64,000 nt of DNA, from positions 3,760,526 through 3,824,525 of the forward strand of contig OY759266.1 in NCBI GenBank assembly GCA_963662155.1. The letters run 5' to 3'. Below are positions 22,601-31,345 of this stretch, in pieces. The position numbers and the translations under genes were made by a program. Source of the stretch: Lamellibrachia columna. Taxonomy: Eukaryota; Annelida; Polychaeta; Sabellida; Siboglinidae. The notes below the pieces were generated by a model, which was not told the DNA's origin, made no database searches, and worked only from the letters and a program-made list of their open reading frames with translations. Within the stretch, counting starts at the first letter, position 1. Each line of letters begins with the position of its first letter.

Positions 22601-25600
22601 GGAGATTGAGACCCCTGCAACACAACCCTCCTCAGTGGTGATGATAATAATACAACTTCTCGGAAACCAGAGCTCAGAGGTGCATCAAAACAAAGGGGTT
22701 TGACCATCTCGAAATTTATATAATTTTATTATATAATGTAACGGTTGTCAACAGATGTATGAAAACGCTGGGAAGCTAAGGAAGGAATGCACAATTTAAA
22801 TGATAAGTCTTCACGGTGAAATTGTACTATGTTTCCTGCTGACCCAACACAACAAGGAGTTGTGCAGCAACCAAGAAAGCTCGTGTTCCACATTTGTTTC
22901 GCTATGACTGATAACTTTAGGTAAAAGTATAAAGTGGGTACTCATCAAAATGTTATGCTTCACCCTTATGTTACATTATGTCATGTTATGTCACATTATG
23001 TCACATTATGTCATGTTATGCTTGATTTGTTAAATTAGACAATTATCTGTGTCAAACCATTATTGGGATTTTAGTCATGATTTTATCAAATAATTAATTA
23101 TATGGTCATTCAATTTGCTTCTGAAGTTGCTTGTTGATGGATATATATGCCAAGAGTAGCTAATTTAGTGGCAACATTTTAGAAAGAAAACAAAGAAATT
23201 ATCCACATGCACAATTCAACATTTGGTGTTATAATTTAAATACCAGGGTGACTCCTATGGTTCCTCACCCATATTCAAACTGTACTTTGTCAAACACTTA
23301 GTGATTAGATATCACCACATGTCCAAAGATTTGTTGAAAGCCATAATTATATACATATTATGCCTTACACCTACAATGCTAAAGAGATATTTTCTAGTAT
23401 ATATATATATATATATACCACATCTCAACTGATATGTTGACATGTATGAAAACATTGTAATCGCATATACTGTAATTATTGATCAAAATAAACATCTATG
23501 AATTAATGCAATCTTTCCCATGTCTGTGACAGAGCCCACACATGTGCCAAAGACTCCTCGACAGAAAGAACTCTATGACATCATGATGCAGTTGTATGAG
23601 TCGAAGATCACGGCCTTGGAAATGAAACGCCAGATCACCGAGTGGTTCAGTAGGCACGCTGGCGGCACTTCGCTCAAGGATAAGCAGGTCATGCCTTAAC
23701 CTTTACCCTCTCAGTGTCTGGACATTCCTGTGTTCCTATGCATATGTGTGTACATTTGTTTTTTAATGTAAGGGGTGGAACGGGGTGTCCACAGGATTTT
23801 TTATAGGGTGGAAAAAAATGTCTGCCATATAATTTCGACCAAAGAACATATTGACTTTATAATATTGACTTTTGCACATCCCCATTTATGCTTATGCTTA
23901 GTGATTCTGTTTTGTTGTCAGAGGATATAAGCACTGTAGAAGTTAATTATTATATAATTAATAAAAAATGTACTAGGTAATACATTTCAGTATGGCTAGT
24001 ATGGCTCCAAACACCCATGGGGTGGCTCCCAACACCCATGGGGTGGCTCCCAACAGCCATGGGGTGGCTCCCAACACCCATGGGGTGGCTCCCAACACCT
24101 ATGGGGGTGGAGCATCTCAGCTGTGATCTGTAGACCAGCTAATGTTTATTTATAATTGAAGACTAATGAGCTGTTTTCCAATGGGGGGGGTCTGTTTGCT
24201 GTCTCACATTTGATCATTGTTTGCTCGGTGTAAGAAATGTAATGTTTTAAGGGATGCGGTGGCATATTTTAAAAATTCTGCATCTATACAACAAAGACTA
24301 GATCTCAAAGACAATTACCAAAGGAACAGTGGCATTTATAATACAAACATATAAGTTCAAAAACTATAATACATCATCAATCTGAAATTGTTCAAATCGT
24401 CGCCATCACCACCAAATAGGATGTCTGGCTCTGATCTTCCAGAAGTTGATCTCACACATGGCAAAGTCAGAAAGTAGAGCAACTTCACACCGGTGCATAT
24501 TCCGAATAAAAAGCTTAATCGAGAGAACCCGGTTTTGAATCCTCTTGTTGCCGTTTCTAAACTTGGACAATTTCATTCATTCCATTTTGTCACAGTTCAC
24601 TCAGCTGTATAAATGAATACCTGGCTATAAACAGTGGTGGGTATATGAATGAAGTCTTTGTGCAGTAATTACAGCATGGCTAAATGCTTCCCAGAGAAGT
24701 CAAGATGGCATTGGAATGAACAGGTCTGCTACAGAGTGAAGTGTAAAGCACTTTGAACAGCCTCAAGGACTGGATACCGCGCCATATAAGAATGGACCTT
24801 TACCTTTATGATCTGTGACTGTTTCTTGCAGAAAAACCTGGATGAACTGAAGAAGGAACTAAAATTGTGGGCGAGTCAGGACAGGGAGGACGCAGGCTAC
24901 AGCCCACACTCAAACAAGGGCGAGTTCATCCAGTACATGTTGCGGCAATGCATGCGACAACATGGCAGCCCTTATTACAATACAAAGGTACGCGTGAATG
25001 TTTCATTAAACTGCTTTCATTTCAGGTAATTTTGCCTGAGAGCTCACAAGTCATCTACAGGTCTATATATTTATTCTCAGCTGCAGAGAGGATAACTTTA
25101 CAGACTTGTTGGCAGTCACTAACGGGCAAGTCAAGTCTCAATTCATTGATTTACAAGTCCAAGTCAAGTCTCAATGATTTCATCCAAACTAAATAACAGA
25201 TTTCTACAAATGAGCTAGCATGTCGTTGTGGATACTAGAGAAATGAGCTAGCATGTCATTGTGGATACTAGAGAAATGAGCTAGCATGTCATTGTGGATA
25301 CTAGAGAAATGAGCTAGCATGTCATTGTGGATACTAGAGAAATGAGCTAGCATGTCATTGTGGATACTAGAGAGAAATGAACTAGCATGTTACTGTGGAG
25401 ACTAGAGAGGTTAAATGTTTTGCACAGTGAGTCTGAAATGTACTTGAGGAGACACCTTTAAATAGAACAATTTAATTTAGCCAGCTTAGTGCCATCGTAG
25501 AATGTGCTTTGTGCATGTTTTTTTTATTAAAATCTTAGAAGCCTCATCTTGCAGCAGTGACTGCACCCAGTTGTACTTGCAGGCACGAAGTGGGGCAGGT

Positions 25601-28600
25601 CAGGATGACCAACGTCAGCAACCAAACGAAGCTGAGTATATGTACACAGGCCCCAAATCCAACCCATCCGAGCCCACGCAAGGTGAGTCGACTTTGAACC
25701 TCAGAAAACACACTGATAACATTCTTGTGCTGTAAAGTAAGACTTTATTGCACATAGACCTGAATGGATGTTTGTACAGTTCATTTTGTTGTCAACATCT
25801 TTGTGTAATGAACAGTCTGTTACATAATGTGTTGTTTGGAGAGGTGTGTTACATAGTGTGTTGTTTGGAGAGGTGTGTTACATACTGTGTTGTTTGGAGA
25901 GGTGTGTTACATACTGTGTTGTTTGGAGAGGTGTGTTACATACTGTGTTGTTTGGAGAGGTCTGTTACATAATGTGTTGTTTGGAGAGGTGTGTTACATA
26001 CTGTGTTGTTTGGAGAGGTCTGTTACATACTGTGTTGTTTGGAGAGGTGTGTTACATACTGTGTTGTTTGGAAAGGTCTGTTACATACTGTGTTGTTTGG
26101 AGAGGTGTGTTACATACTGTGTTGTTTGGAGAGGTGTGTTACATACTGTGTTGTTTGGAGAGGTCTGTTACATACTGTGTTGTTTGGAGAGGTGTGTTAC
26201 ATACTGTGTTGTTTGGAGAGGTGTGTTACATACTGTGTTGTTTGGAGAGGTGTGTTACATACTATGTTGTTTGGAGAGGTATGTTACATACTGTGTTGTT
26301 TGGAGAGGTGTGTTACATACTGTGTTGTTTTGAGAGGTGTGTTACATACTGTGTTGTTTGGAGAGGTCTGTTCCATACTGTGTTGTTTGGAGAGGTGTGC
26401 TACATACTGTTTTGTTTGGAGAGGTCTGTTACATACTGTGTTGTTTGGAGAGGTGTGTTACATACTGTGTTGTTTGGAGAGGTGTGTTACATACTGTGTT
26501 GTTTGGAGAGGTGTGTTACATACTGTGTTGTTTGGAGAGGTGTGTTACATACTGTGTTGTTTGGAGAGGTCTGTTACATACTGTGTTGTTTGGAGAGGTG
26601 TGTTACATACTGTGTTGTTTGGAGAGGTGTGTTACATACTGTGTTGTTTGGAAAGGTATGTTACATACTGTGTTGTTTGGAGAGGTGTGTTACATACTGT
26701 GTTGTTTGGAGAGGTCTGTTACATACTGTGTTGTTTGGAGAGGTGTGTTACATACTGTGTTGTTTGGAGAGGTCTGTTACATACTGTGTTGTTTGGAGAG
26801 GTGTGTTACATACTGTGTTGTTTGGAGAGGTCTGTTACATACTGTGTAGTTTGGAGAGGTGTGTTACATACTGTGTTGTTTGGAGAGGTCTGTTACATAC
26901 TGTGTTGTTTGGAGAGGTGTGTTACATACTGTGTTGTTTGGAGAGGTGTGTTACATAGTGAAATGATGTCCGGATGCTGAGGTATCTTGATTATCGGTGT
27001 CCGGATTGACAAGGTGTCCGGATTAACAAGGTTCTAATGTATTCTGTTTATTTAGAGAGTTGTAACATAATGTGCAACATCTAACTATAATCTAGCTAGA
27101 ATATGTTTGTATGTTAATGTTTTCCTCCTAGACGGCTTGCACCCTAGGTGCCAAACTTTCAGGGATTAATCTACGACCCCACGAATGAAATGTAACGCCT
27201 TTTTTTCAAAATACCCCGTATATCAAGGGTTCTTAGTGGTTTTTATGGTAAATCAAATGTTCGCTACGTAAAACGTTAACTTAATCAATCGCAGAAACCA
27301 GGCGCAGTGAACATATATATACTTCGGTACATAAACCATTTGAGAGTACATAGCGCCATCTGGGTGGTTTATATTAACTATAGTAAAAAACACACATAGC
27401 AGTTGTACATAACATCGACTAGGTTGCTTGGCAACGGCAACATGAATCAGCTGCTGACACAAGGTAGGAAGATGTAGACATTGTTTTCTAGCCATAATCG
27501 TAAAAGCAATCACCTATTTGGTAAACATTGCTATCATGACTGTCACGTATTAACTTATCAAGTTATCCCGTCCAGGGGACGGGCATTATTTTTAGTATTT
27601 ATAATGCTTAGATTCAAGAATTGTTACGTATAGTATCATTTTCTGTCTACAGGTGGTGGTCTTTCACAAGTATGGGCTGGAAATCAGGTGATTACACGTT
27701 GAATCATTTGTCTTTCATCAAACAAAACAATGTAGTGTGCATGTACAGAGCAAAGAAAATGTCAATGGTTACACAAGCTCTATCTTGTTACAAGGTCATT
27801 TCGCTTTGCCATTCCATTGATGAAAAACATCAATTTGAATACTTTGTCATTGCAGGTCAGTACTTGAAAAGACAGAGATATCCCTGTAAATGATGATATT
27901 TACAGGGGTTCCCAAAGGGGGGGCTACAGACTCCTGGGGGAAAGTCCAGTAGTTCCAGGCAGGGATTTTTAAGGTTCAGATCATCAGAACAACCACTGAA
28001 TTTGTGAATGAAATGTGCTGTTAAAATTGCAATTATTTGATTTTCAAATCATGAAACTAACTTTAAGGAATGTTGACAAAAACAAAAGTCAACTTCACCA
28101 TGTTATAAAAAACTCCAATGTCGTTACCATCAACCCAGAGAAGTAAATGTAGCCACCTTTGTTAGTTTTGTTCCACTAAAACAATGTTTTGTGAATTGTG
28201 ACTGGAATGTTTTTGTTTCAATTCAAAGTATATAAAACCAACACCCAACAGATTGTAAACTCTTTCACACACAAATGTGCTTATCAATATGATCATGATA
28301 ACAAAAATACAATTTAAACAAAGAAAAGTTCAAAGTGACGACAGAAAATCCCATGATCAATAACAGGGCATGACTATGCCAAAATGGTGACATCACATGG
28401 TTGCCTCATTGCTGTATCTCTTTCTGTTTGAGATTTTAACCCAATCAGGTTATAAATAGCCGAATGGCTCATTAAAAAGCAACGGTCGGCAGGCTGATTG
28501 CTATGCAAAATACAGGGTTGGGTGTTTTTTGGCTGGGGGAAGTTTTAAAACTAATTATGATTATTGTTAGTAGATGAAGTTGTTGAAGTTGTTCTTTCCT

Positions 28601-29600
28601 TTGTTTAAATTTAATATATATTAAAATTGAAGGTTAAAAAAATCTCATACAAGCAGAGGTCTTTCATATGGGTATTATGCCCAATATGAGAGGCCTGGTT
28701 CCAGGGTCCTCAGTTGACATGCAGAAATATTTTAGAATGGCACATTACATGTGAAACACAAAGCTGGGGACATTTTGGGGCCTAGAGCTGAGAACGTTTG
28801 GAACCCCTGGCTTTGTGTGCTATCCCTGCAAATTATTCACATGTTTCCTGATTGTTTTGTTCATGATTGTTACTTTGTTTTCAGCAGCAGTCGTCTGTCC
28901 TCCAAAGGAACCGACCGGTGAGTGGAATCACTTATGACACTGCCACTGTATCTACTGGCTAAATGATTAGGCACAACATTTTCAATATAATGTGAAGACT
29001 TCTGTTACGCTAAAATCTTTGGGAACCGAAGCTCAGAGGCCTGTCAACCCGAGCTCGGAGGCCTGTCAACCCGAACTCAGAGGCCTATCAACCCAAGCTC
29101 GGAGGCCTGTCAACCTGAGCTCAGAGGCCTGTCAACCTGAGTTCAGAGGCCTATCAACCTGAGCTCAGAGGCCTGTCAACCTGAGCTCAGAGGCCTGTCA
29201 ACCTGAGCTCAGAAGCCTGTCAACCTGAGCTCAGATGCCTGTCAAAAACAAAGGGTTGGTCAGTCTCAAATCAGTATACAATTTGATAGAGTTGTCATCC
29301 GATGGATGAATATTCCGAGGAGCTAAGGAAAATAAGAAAGGTTAAAAAGATAGTATTTCAGTAACGTTGGAAATTTTTTACGTTTTGTTATGATGCGAGT
29401 GATACATGATTGATATTTTGCAGGTATCCATACGTATGGACAAGCTGATACAAGACAAGGGCATTGAAGCTACCCCTCCAATCCCCAAGCGACAATCAAA
29501 ACCACATAGCCATCATAGAGATAAACCACCCAAACCTATTGTCTCTCCGCCCATAAAACCAGACCTTCCCCTACGTGACCCGAGAACACGTCTCTTGTGA
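7147..29600 (+). CDS. PIK3AP1/BANK1-like PI3K adaptor (whole gene)
   Basis: Gene span from the proposed ATG to the stop at 29598-29600. Fourteen exons join in consistent phase into about 693 codons; human PIK3AP1 and BANK1 are about 800. Seen in order: a TIR-like domain (residues about 6-142); a Dof/BCAP/BANK (DBB) region (about 185-335); ankyrin-like sequence (about 337-395, containing HELPTLLHFAAKYGLK); YxxM motifs at Y404, Y453 and Y490; and a Pro/Lys/Arg-rich C-terminus with PPIPKR (653-658), a class II SH3-ligand pattern. In vertebrates this cytosolic adaptor links immune receptors to PI3-kinase through phosphorylated YxxM binding p85 SH2 domains; insect stumps/Dof is the FGF-receptor relative. 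A role in linking a receptor to PI3K is inferred by homology. Introns total over 20 kb and are packed with repeats. The first exon and the 35-nt exon are the least certain parts. Confidence 0.85.
7498..9864. repeat. Dispersed 14-bp motif GTGACGGACGTTAC
   Basis: Five exact copies in the same orientation at 7498-7511, 7691-7704, 9639-9652, 9670-9683 and 9851-9864, plus a two-mismatch copy at 9686-9699. They flank the minus-strand transposase-like relic. The motif is an imperfect dyad (GTGACG / CGTTAC). It may be a binding site belonging to the mobile element, which is an inference. Confidence 0.8.
8250..9650 (-). pseudogene. Degraded transposase-like gene
   Basis: Minus-strand fragments fit a multi-copy animal family I recognise by pattern and believe to be transposon-derived. 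First, about 9260-8990 reads a helical segment ending LLQVDFSET (family pattern DFAEN). Then, in another frame near 8915, comes IWSDGPESQLKN (pattern WSDGP-Q-KN). Then 8869-8657 has NIHWNFFAMSHSKGPVNGIGG (pattern WNFFA-SHGKG-DG-GG-KR). Last, 8633-8391 has GDWWVVEYDDELFPGEV. The order suits an RNase-H-like catalytic domain followed by a small C-terminal domain. Frameshifts, stops and DG changed to NG show it is dead. The family name is not certain. Confidence 0.6.
10665..10805 (-). mobile_element. Degraded LINE C-terminal fragment
   Basis: On the minus strand a frame with one stop reads ELHWLPVKY, then KTYLYKVFNGSAPVHM. This matches the conserved LHWLPV block near the C-terminus of several LINE reverse-transcriptase proteins. 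It is short and old. Confidence 0.5.
11947..12365. repeat. 25-bp minisatellite
   Basis: About 16 copies of a 25-bp unit (gtaccatgtactaaccaccc followed by tggtK) in intron 1 of the adaptor gene. The last two copies at the right are diverged. Confidence 0.95.
13004..13590 (+). CDS. Adaptor exon 2: TIR-like domain
   Basis: 587 nt between the acceptor gatctgtttacag and the donor gtgagg, phase 1 in and 0 out. It encodes residues 4-199. The first about 135 residues form an alternating strand/helix TIR-like fold as in BCAP: TDVAVIFNNDANQWVEYI, then KVFVSEDND, ATVIVVIATPGFL and AILFLCG. A linker rich in Asp and Pro follows, then the start of the DBB region (WSVDPKWAFDITPTVIHSE). This domain supports self-association and TLR-pathway links in vertebrate BCAP. 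Confidence 0.9.
13591..13957 (+). other. Adaptor intron 2
   Basis: Contains a (GT/GTGC)n microsatellite at about 13622-13686 and several copies of catgaaagcatgtgt at about 13765-13835. Phase 0. Confidence 0.85.
13958..14087 (+). CDS. Adaptor exon 3: DBB region
   Basis: 130 nt, acceptor gcatgttgcag, donor gtaaat, phase 0 in and 1 out. It encodes EQTEVVIFFQNKLPDTCQL and onward to CFIAPG, part of the beta-rich DBB (Dof/BCAP/BANK) domain. Confidence 0.88.
14088..15153 (+). other. Adaptor intron 3
   Basis: About 1.07 kb of AT-rich DNA with no recognised gene or repeat family. Confidence 0.8.
15154..15263 (+). CDS. Adaptor exon 4: DBB region, GC donor
   Basis: 110 nt after the acceptor gtgtcaccag, phase 1 in and 0 out. 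It encodes HREGDVQAVLECDNGRVGG and onward to MNGLIQ. The 5' splice site is CAG|GCAAGT, a strong match to the GC-type donor consensus, so the next intron is GC-AG. No nearby GT gives a phase-0 ending. Confidence 0.85.
16675..16724. repeat. 50-bp hairpin
   Basis: About 19-bp inverted arms (aaaggaatttgattaacca and its near-perfect complement) around a ggatatatcc centre that is itself palindromic. The whole 50 bp can fold into one stem. Confidence 0.8.
16985..17017. repeat. 12-bp inverted repeat
   Basis: Perfect arms ttatggacgtac (16985-16996) and gtacgtccataa (17006-17017) separated by 9 nt. Confidence 0.8.
17452..17600. mobile_element. MITE-like inverted-repeat element
   Basis: A 149-bp segment with terminal inverted repeats of about 20 bp (cttttttaacacaactatta at the left, ttaatagttgtgttaaaaag at the right). 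Inside are a hairpin around cttctgct/agcagaag and the sequence cctgaagaagggatcctgaa, a pattern seen near stem-loops of widespread invertebrate repeats. Non-coding; no clear target-site duplication was seen. Confidence 0.55.
17949..18105 (+). CDS. Adaptor exon 5: end of DBB
   Basis: 157 nt, acceptor gtttcctcaacag, donor gtaaga, phase 0 in and 1 out. It encodes IHLQALELICQQKGIGVTEL and onward to FGMHEYAAS, a helical segment at the DBB/ankyrin junction. Confidence 0.87.
18106..18735 (+). other. Adaptor intron 5, left part
   Basis: AT-rich, with a (CCCA)n tract at about 18368-18403. No other recognised element before the 79-bp array. Confidence 0.8.
18736..19209 (+). repeat. 79-bp array copying the exon 6 splice acceptor
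   Basis: Six exact-length 79-bp units begin at 18736, 18815, 18894, 18973, 19052 and 19131. The true exon 6 starts exactly one period later, at 19210. Each unit starts with a copy of the first bases of exon 6 (tgtccattaaacatgaa, then ccaacattgctgca) and ends with the acceptor tract ttgcacatttcttacag. The intron thus carries five decoy 3' splice sites (last base 18814, 18893, 18972, 19051, 19130) before the authentic one at 19209. Confidence 0.95.
19210..19412 (+). CDS. Adaptor exon 6: ankyrin-like
   Basis: 203 nt, phase 1 in and 0 out, donor gtagat. It encodes SIKHELPTLLHFAAKYGLKD and onward to NYFDTYIEM, which matches the ankyrin-like segment that follows DBB in BCAP (LPTLLHFAAKFGL pattern). 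The ATG formed across the exon 5/6 junction is a codon within the protein, not a start. Confidence 0.9.
19413..19818 (+). other. Adaptor intron 6
   Basis: 406 bp, AT-rich, nothing recognised. Confidence 0.8.
19819..19900 (+). CDS. Adaptor exon 7: first YxxM
   Basis: 82 nt, acceptor catgtcttcag, donor gtaagt, phase 0 in and 1 out. It encodes NGTLYELMEPYMYFSIDTQW and onward to EEDY. YELM (Y404) is a YxxM motif, the consensus for p85 SH2 binding once phosphorylated. Confidence 0.85.
19935..21240. repeat. 33-bp minisatellite
   Basis: About 39 copies of a 33-bp unit (tacagttgatgactagtagt followed by gggtatgttgtag) starting 35 bp inside intron 7. The period is a multiple of three and both strands stay open over hundreds of codons (VQLMTSSGYVV unit on +, YYNIPTTSHQL on -). 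No exon phase or splice context supports translation. Confidence 0.95.
21241..21614 (+). other. Adaptor intron 7, right part
   Basis: Unique DNA with a short (GCAC/CACA)n tract at about 21462-21495. Nothing else recognised. Confidence 0.75.
21615..21761 (+). CDS. Adaptor exon 8: second YxxM
   Basis: 147 nt, phase 1 in and out, donor gtgagt. It encodes NTQQPGYVGYDHPIPVGMPA, then EDIPGYLAMDKSM and a basic end. YLAM (Y453) is the second YxxM. The acceptor gcatatccag is pyrimidine-poor; an alternative AG lies nearby at cacacag (21624). Confidence 0.78.
21840..22580. repeat. Purine-rich 23-bp minisatellite
   Basis: About 30 copies of a 23-bp unit with shorter variants (gagattgatgggaggtRgga followed by KgT) in intron 8. 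The + strand is almost free of C over 740 bp. Open minus-strand frames (SHQSHLPPPINLTSYLPS type) are repeat artefacts. Confidence 0.93.
22581..23532 (+). other. Adaptor intron 8, right part
   Basis: AT-rich. Contains short tgtcatgttatgtcacatta repeats (about 22970-23020) and a (TA)n tract at about 23397-23417. No gene seen. Confidence 0.75.
23533..23687 (+). CDS. Adaptor exon 9: third YxxM
   Basis: 155 nt, acceptor catgtctgtgacag, phase 1 in and 0 out. It encodes PTHVPKTPRQKELYDIMMQL, then a helical stretch to SLKDKQ. YDIM (Y490) is the third YxxM. The donor CAG|gtcatg is weak (only GT and the exonic CAG fit consensus), but it is the only one preserving phase 0 into exon 10. Confidence 0.75.
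23688..24831 (+). other. Adaptor intron 9
   Basis: 1.1 kb. Contains a 21-bp array (listed) and, at about 24590-24815, sequence like a common invertebrate interspersed repeat ending with a gcactttgaacagcc ... gcgccatataagaat pattern just before the acceptor of exon 10. Confidence 0.6.
23998..24112. repeat. 21-bp minisatellite
   Basis: About 5 copies of a 21-bp unit (ggctcccaacacccatgggg, then t). Confidence 0.85.
24832..24987 (+). CDS. Adaptor exon 10
   Basis: 156 nt (52 codons), acceptor gactgtttcttgcag, donor gtacgc, phase 0 both sides. It encodes KNLDELKKELKLWASQDRED and onward to HGSPYYNTK, a Lys/Glu-rich, probably helical or coiled-coil segment. Confidence 0.83.
25205..25405. repeat. 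33-bp minisatellite
   Basis: About 6 copies of a 33-bp unit (aaatgagctagcatgtcatt followed by gtggatactagag) in intron 10. Confidence 0.93.
25583..25682 (+). CDS. Adaptor exon 11
   Basis: 100 nt, acceptor gttgtacttgcag, donor gtgagt, phase 0 in and 1 out. It encodes ARSGAGQDDQRQQPNEAEYM and onward to NPSEPTQ, a polar, disordered-looking linker with a tyrosine in EYMYTG. Confidence 0.75.
25815..26958. repeat. 29-bp minisatellite
   Basis: About 39 copies of a 29-bp unit (tgtgttacatactgtgttgt followed by ttggagagg) in intron 11, very homogeneous (mostly Ctgt/Gtgt variants). Because 29 is not a multiple of three, all + frames are open (up to 370 codons) with Cys/Leu/Val-rich 29-residue periods. 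Not coding. Confidence 0.96.
26959..27652 (+). other. Adaptor intron 11, right part
   Basis: Unique DNA with two gtgtccggattRacaaggt copies near 26998-27030. No supported gene; short minus-strand ORFs lack any recognisable domain. Confidence 0.6.
27653..27687 (+). CDS. Predicted 35-nt micro-exon of adaptor
   Basis: Exon 11 ends in phase 1 while the C-terminal exons need phase 0, so an exon of length 2 mod 3 must lie between. This 35-nt segment fits: a strong acceptor (cattttctgtctacag), donor CAG|gtgatt, no stop in the required frame, and translation GGLSQVWAGNQ. It is predicted from phase and splice sites only. Confidence 0.55.
27688..28884 (+). other. Adaptor intron 12
   Basis: 1.2 kb of AT-rich DNA with no recognised repeat family. 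A further acceptor-like site at 27855 leads quickly to a stop. Confidence 0.55.
28885..28917 (+). CDS. Adaptor exon 13 (33 nt)
   Basis: 33 nt, acceptor tactttgttttcag, donor gtgagt, phase 0 both sides. It encodes QQSSVLQRNRP. The acceptor is followed by cagcag, so NAGNAG-type use could drop one or two Gln codons. Confidence 0.65.
29025..29245. repeat. 22-bp minisatellite
   Basis: About 10 copies of a 22-bp unit (gctcagaggcctgtcaacct, then ga) in the last intron of the adaptor gene. Confidence 0.92.
29424..29600 (+). CDS. Adaptor exon 14: Pro-rich C-terminus
   Basis: 58 codons and a TGA stop, acceptor gatattttgcag, phase 0. It encodes VSIRMDKLIQDKGIEATPPI and onward to RDPRTRLL. It contains PPIPKR (PxxPxR, class II SH3 ligand) and further PPKP/SPPIKP repeats, consistent with the proline-rich C-terminus of BCAP. 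Confidence 0.78.
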   Translation, partial: VSIRMDKLIQDKGIEATPPIPKRQSKPHSHHRDKPPKPIVSPPIKPDLPLRDPRTRLL

Positions 29601-29644
29601 TGTTAACAACATTGTCTGTTCGACTTCTCACTTGGATATTTACA

Positions 29645-29650
29645 AATAAA
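29645..29650 (+). terminator. Poly(A) signal of adaptor gene
   Basis: AATAAA 45 nt after the stop codon. The 3' UTR would be short. Confidence 0.6.
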
Positions 29651-30024
29651 AGACATAACAGTGCTGGTTTGGCTAATGTAATGCTGATGCTGGTTTGGTA
29701 ATTCCATATATCACCCCATTGATAGCTGGTGTATTATATATACAATATATATATATAGGAACATAGTGACTGGCTTACACAATGCAAATGCCATGCAAGG
29801 GTAGCATTTCCTTGATGGCTGGCACGGCGACACTCTGAGAGTTTGGTAATGATGAAGTGAGTATATAATATAAGTGCAGTGTCCATTTATATTTCTTTCT
29901 GGTGTTCTGGCTGGAAATGAGTACCATGCAGAAAACATAACCGACAGAGAGCAACACAAAACAAGTTCAATCACACGCATTCAAAGTGAGCCCATTAACT
30001 ATTTTCTATGTAAAGTATATTTTG
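29651..30024. other. Intergenic
   Basis: Contains a short (TA)n tract at about 29735-29757. Nothing else recognised. Confidence 0.55.
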
Positions 30025-31345
30025 GTTTTAACAAGATTGCCGTCCCAAATTACATGTTCCAGATGGCAAGTGGACAAGGAAGCCATTGGTTTATCGAGAG
30101 TCCAACAATTTTATCATCTATATATAGCCCGCCCTTATCAGATATCTGTCAATTCTACTTTAAACATATTCACACTACTAGCATTAACACAATCATTTCA
30201 CAGTTAGTTCCATTCATTTATCACCATCTGTGAGAATGACCACTTTCTCACGTCCAACCTACACTGTTCCTTAACTAATGCTGCTTTGTGTCCTTTGGTT
30301 CTACTGCCTTATGAAGAACATATTCCTATAAATATCCTCATAGCTATTCACTATTTTAAACACTTCTATTTGGTCTCCTCTTTTTCCTGGTCTTTAGTGT
30401 TGACAAACCACATTCTAATAAGTGGCTTTCATAACTAAGGTCTCAATTCAACTCTTCATTGTATTCTTTCTAGCTTGTCTATGTTCTGACCATATGTCCT
30501 CCGTGCTTGTATATAATATTCCAAATGTGGTCTAACTATTGCTTTGTATGGGGGTACAATTAGCTGTATCTCCTTATACGTGATAGTTCTCCTAATTAGT
30601 CCTAGAATTTGATTACCTTTTGAAGCAGCAATCCCTCATTGCTCTGAAACTTTCATGTCAGCACTCAATGTTACTTCTAGGTTTTTTACTTTTGTGGTTC
30701 TACCTAGTACAGCATCCCCCATTTTATATTCTTCATCCATGTTTCCTTGTCCTATGTGTACGCATTTACATTTCCCAAACTTTTTTTATCTGTATCATTT
30801 GAAACCTTTCTGAATTCTTTTGTGTCATCTGCAAATTTCAGTACTTTGCTTGATATGTCATCTTCCAATTCATTTATATAGGTGGTACTCCAGTCAAAAT
30901 AGATTTCCAGCTTGACATTTCACCATCTACTATTACTCTCTGTGTAAGCTACTTTTCAATCCAGTTGATTACATCATTACCTATACCATGGGCTTTTAGT
31001 TTAAGTAACAATCTTTGATGTACTTTATCTAAAGTTTTCTGAAAATCTAAGTAGACAACATGCCCTGGTAACCCACCATCTAGCCACTTTGTAATCTCTT
31101 CCAAAAGACAAGAGATTGGATAGACATGACCTTGCTTTTATGAACCCATGTTGATATGTATTTATTAATGCATGTTTAACAAGAAATTCCACCATGTGGT
31201 CTCAAATTAATGTTTCTAGTAATTTGCATACAACTGATGTTAAACTCACTTGTCTGTAATTTTCTGACTTGTTCCTCCCTTCTTAAATAGCAGCGTACTG
31301 TTTGCTTTTTTCCATTCTGAAGGAATTTTCCTTCTAGTGATATTA
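30025..31345 (-). mobile_element. CR1-type LINE copy, truncated
   Basis: Antisense relative of the element at 59760-61640, with the same 3' UTR, C-terminal and reverse-transcriptase regions in the same order. It breaks off within the RT domain (minus-strand sequence of the PLF/KKG-type block near 31260-31330). Many frameshifts and stops; inactive. The 3' end at the left is ttaacaagattgcc. Confidence 0.85.

Noticed and set aside
21643..22707. 354-codon minus-strand ORF rich in SHQSHLPP repeats
   Set aside because: Antisense of the purine-rich 23-bp array and of adaptor exon 8. The periodicity comes from the array.
25846..26958. 370-codon open reading frame, Cys/Leu/Val-rich
   Set aside because: It is the translation of the 29-bp array; all three frames are open with the same 29-residue period, and there is no start, splice or domain support.
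27253..27513. 86-codon minus-strand ORF in adaptor intron 11
   Set aside because: No recognisable domain, no splice sites, AT-rich codon pattern.
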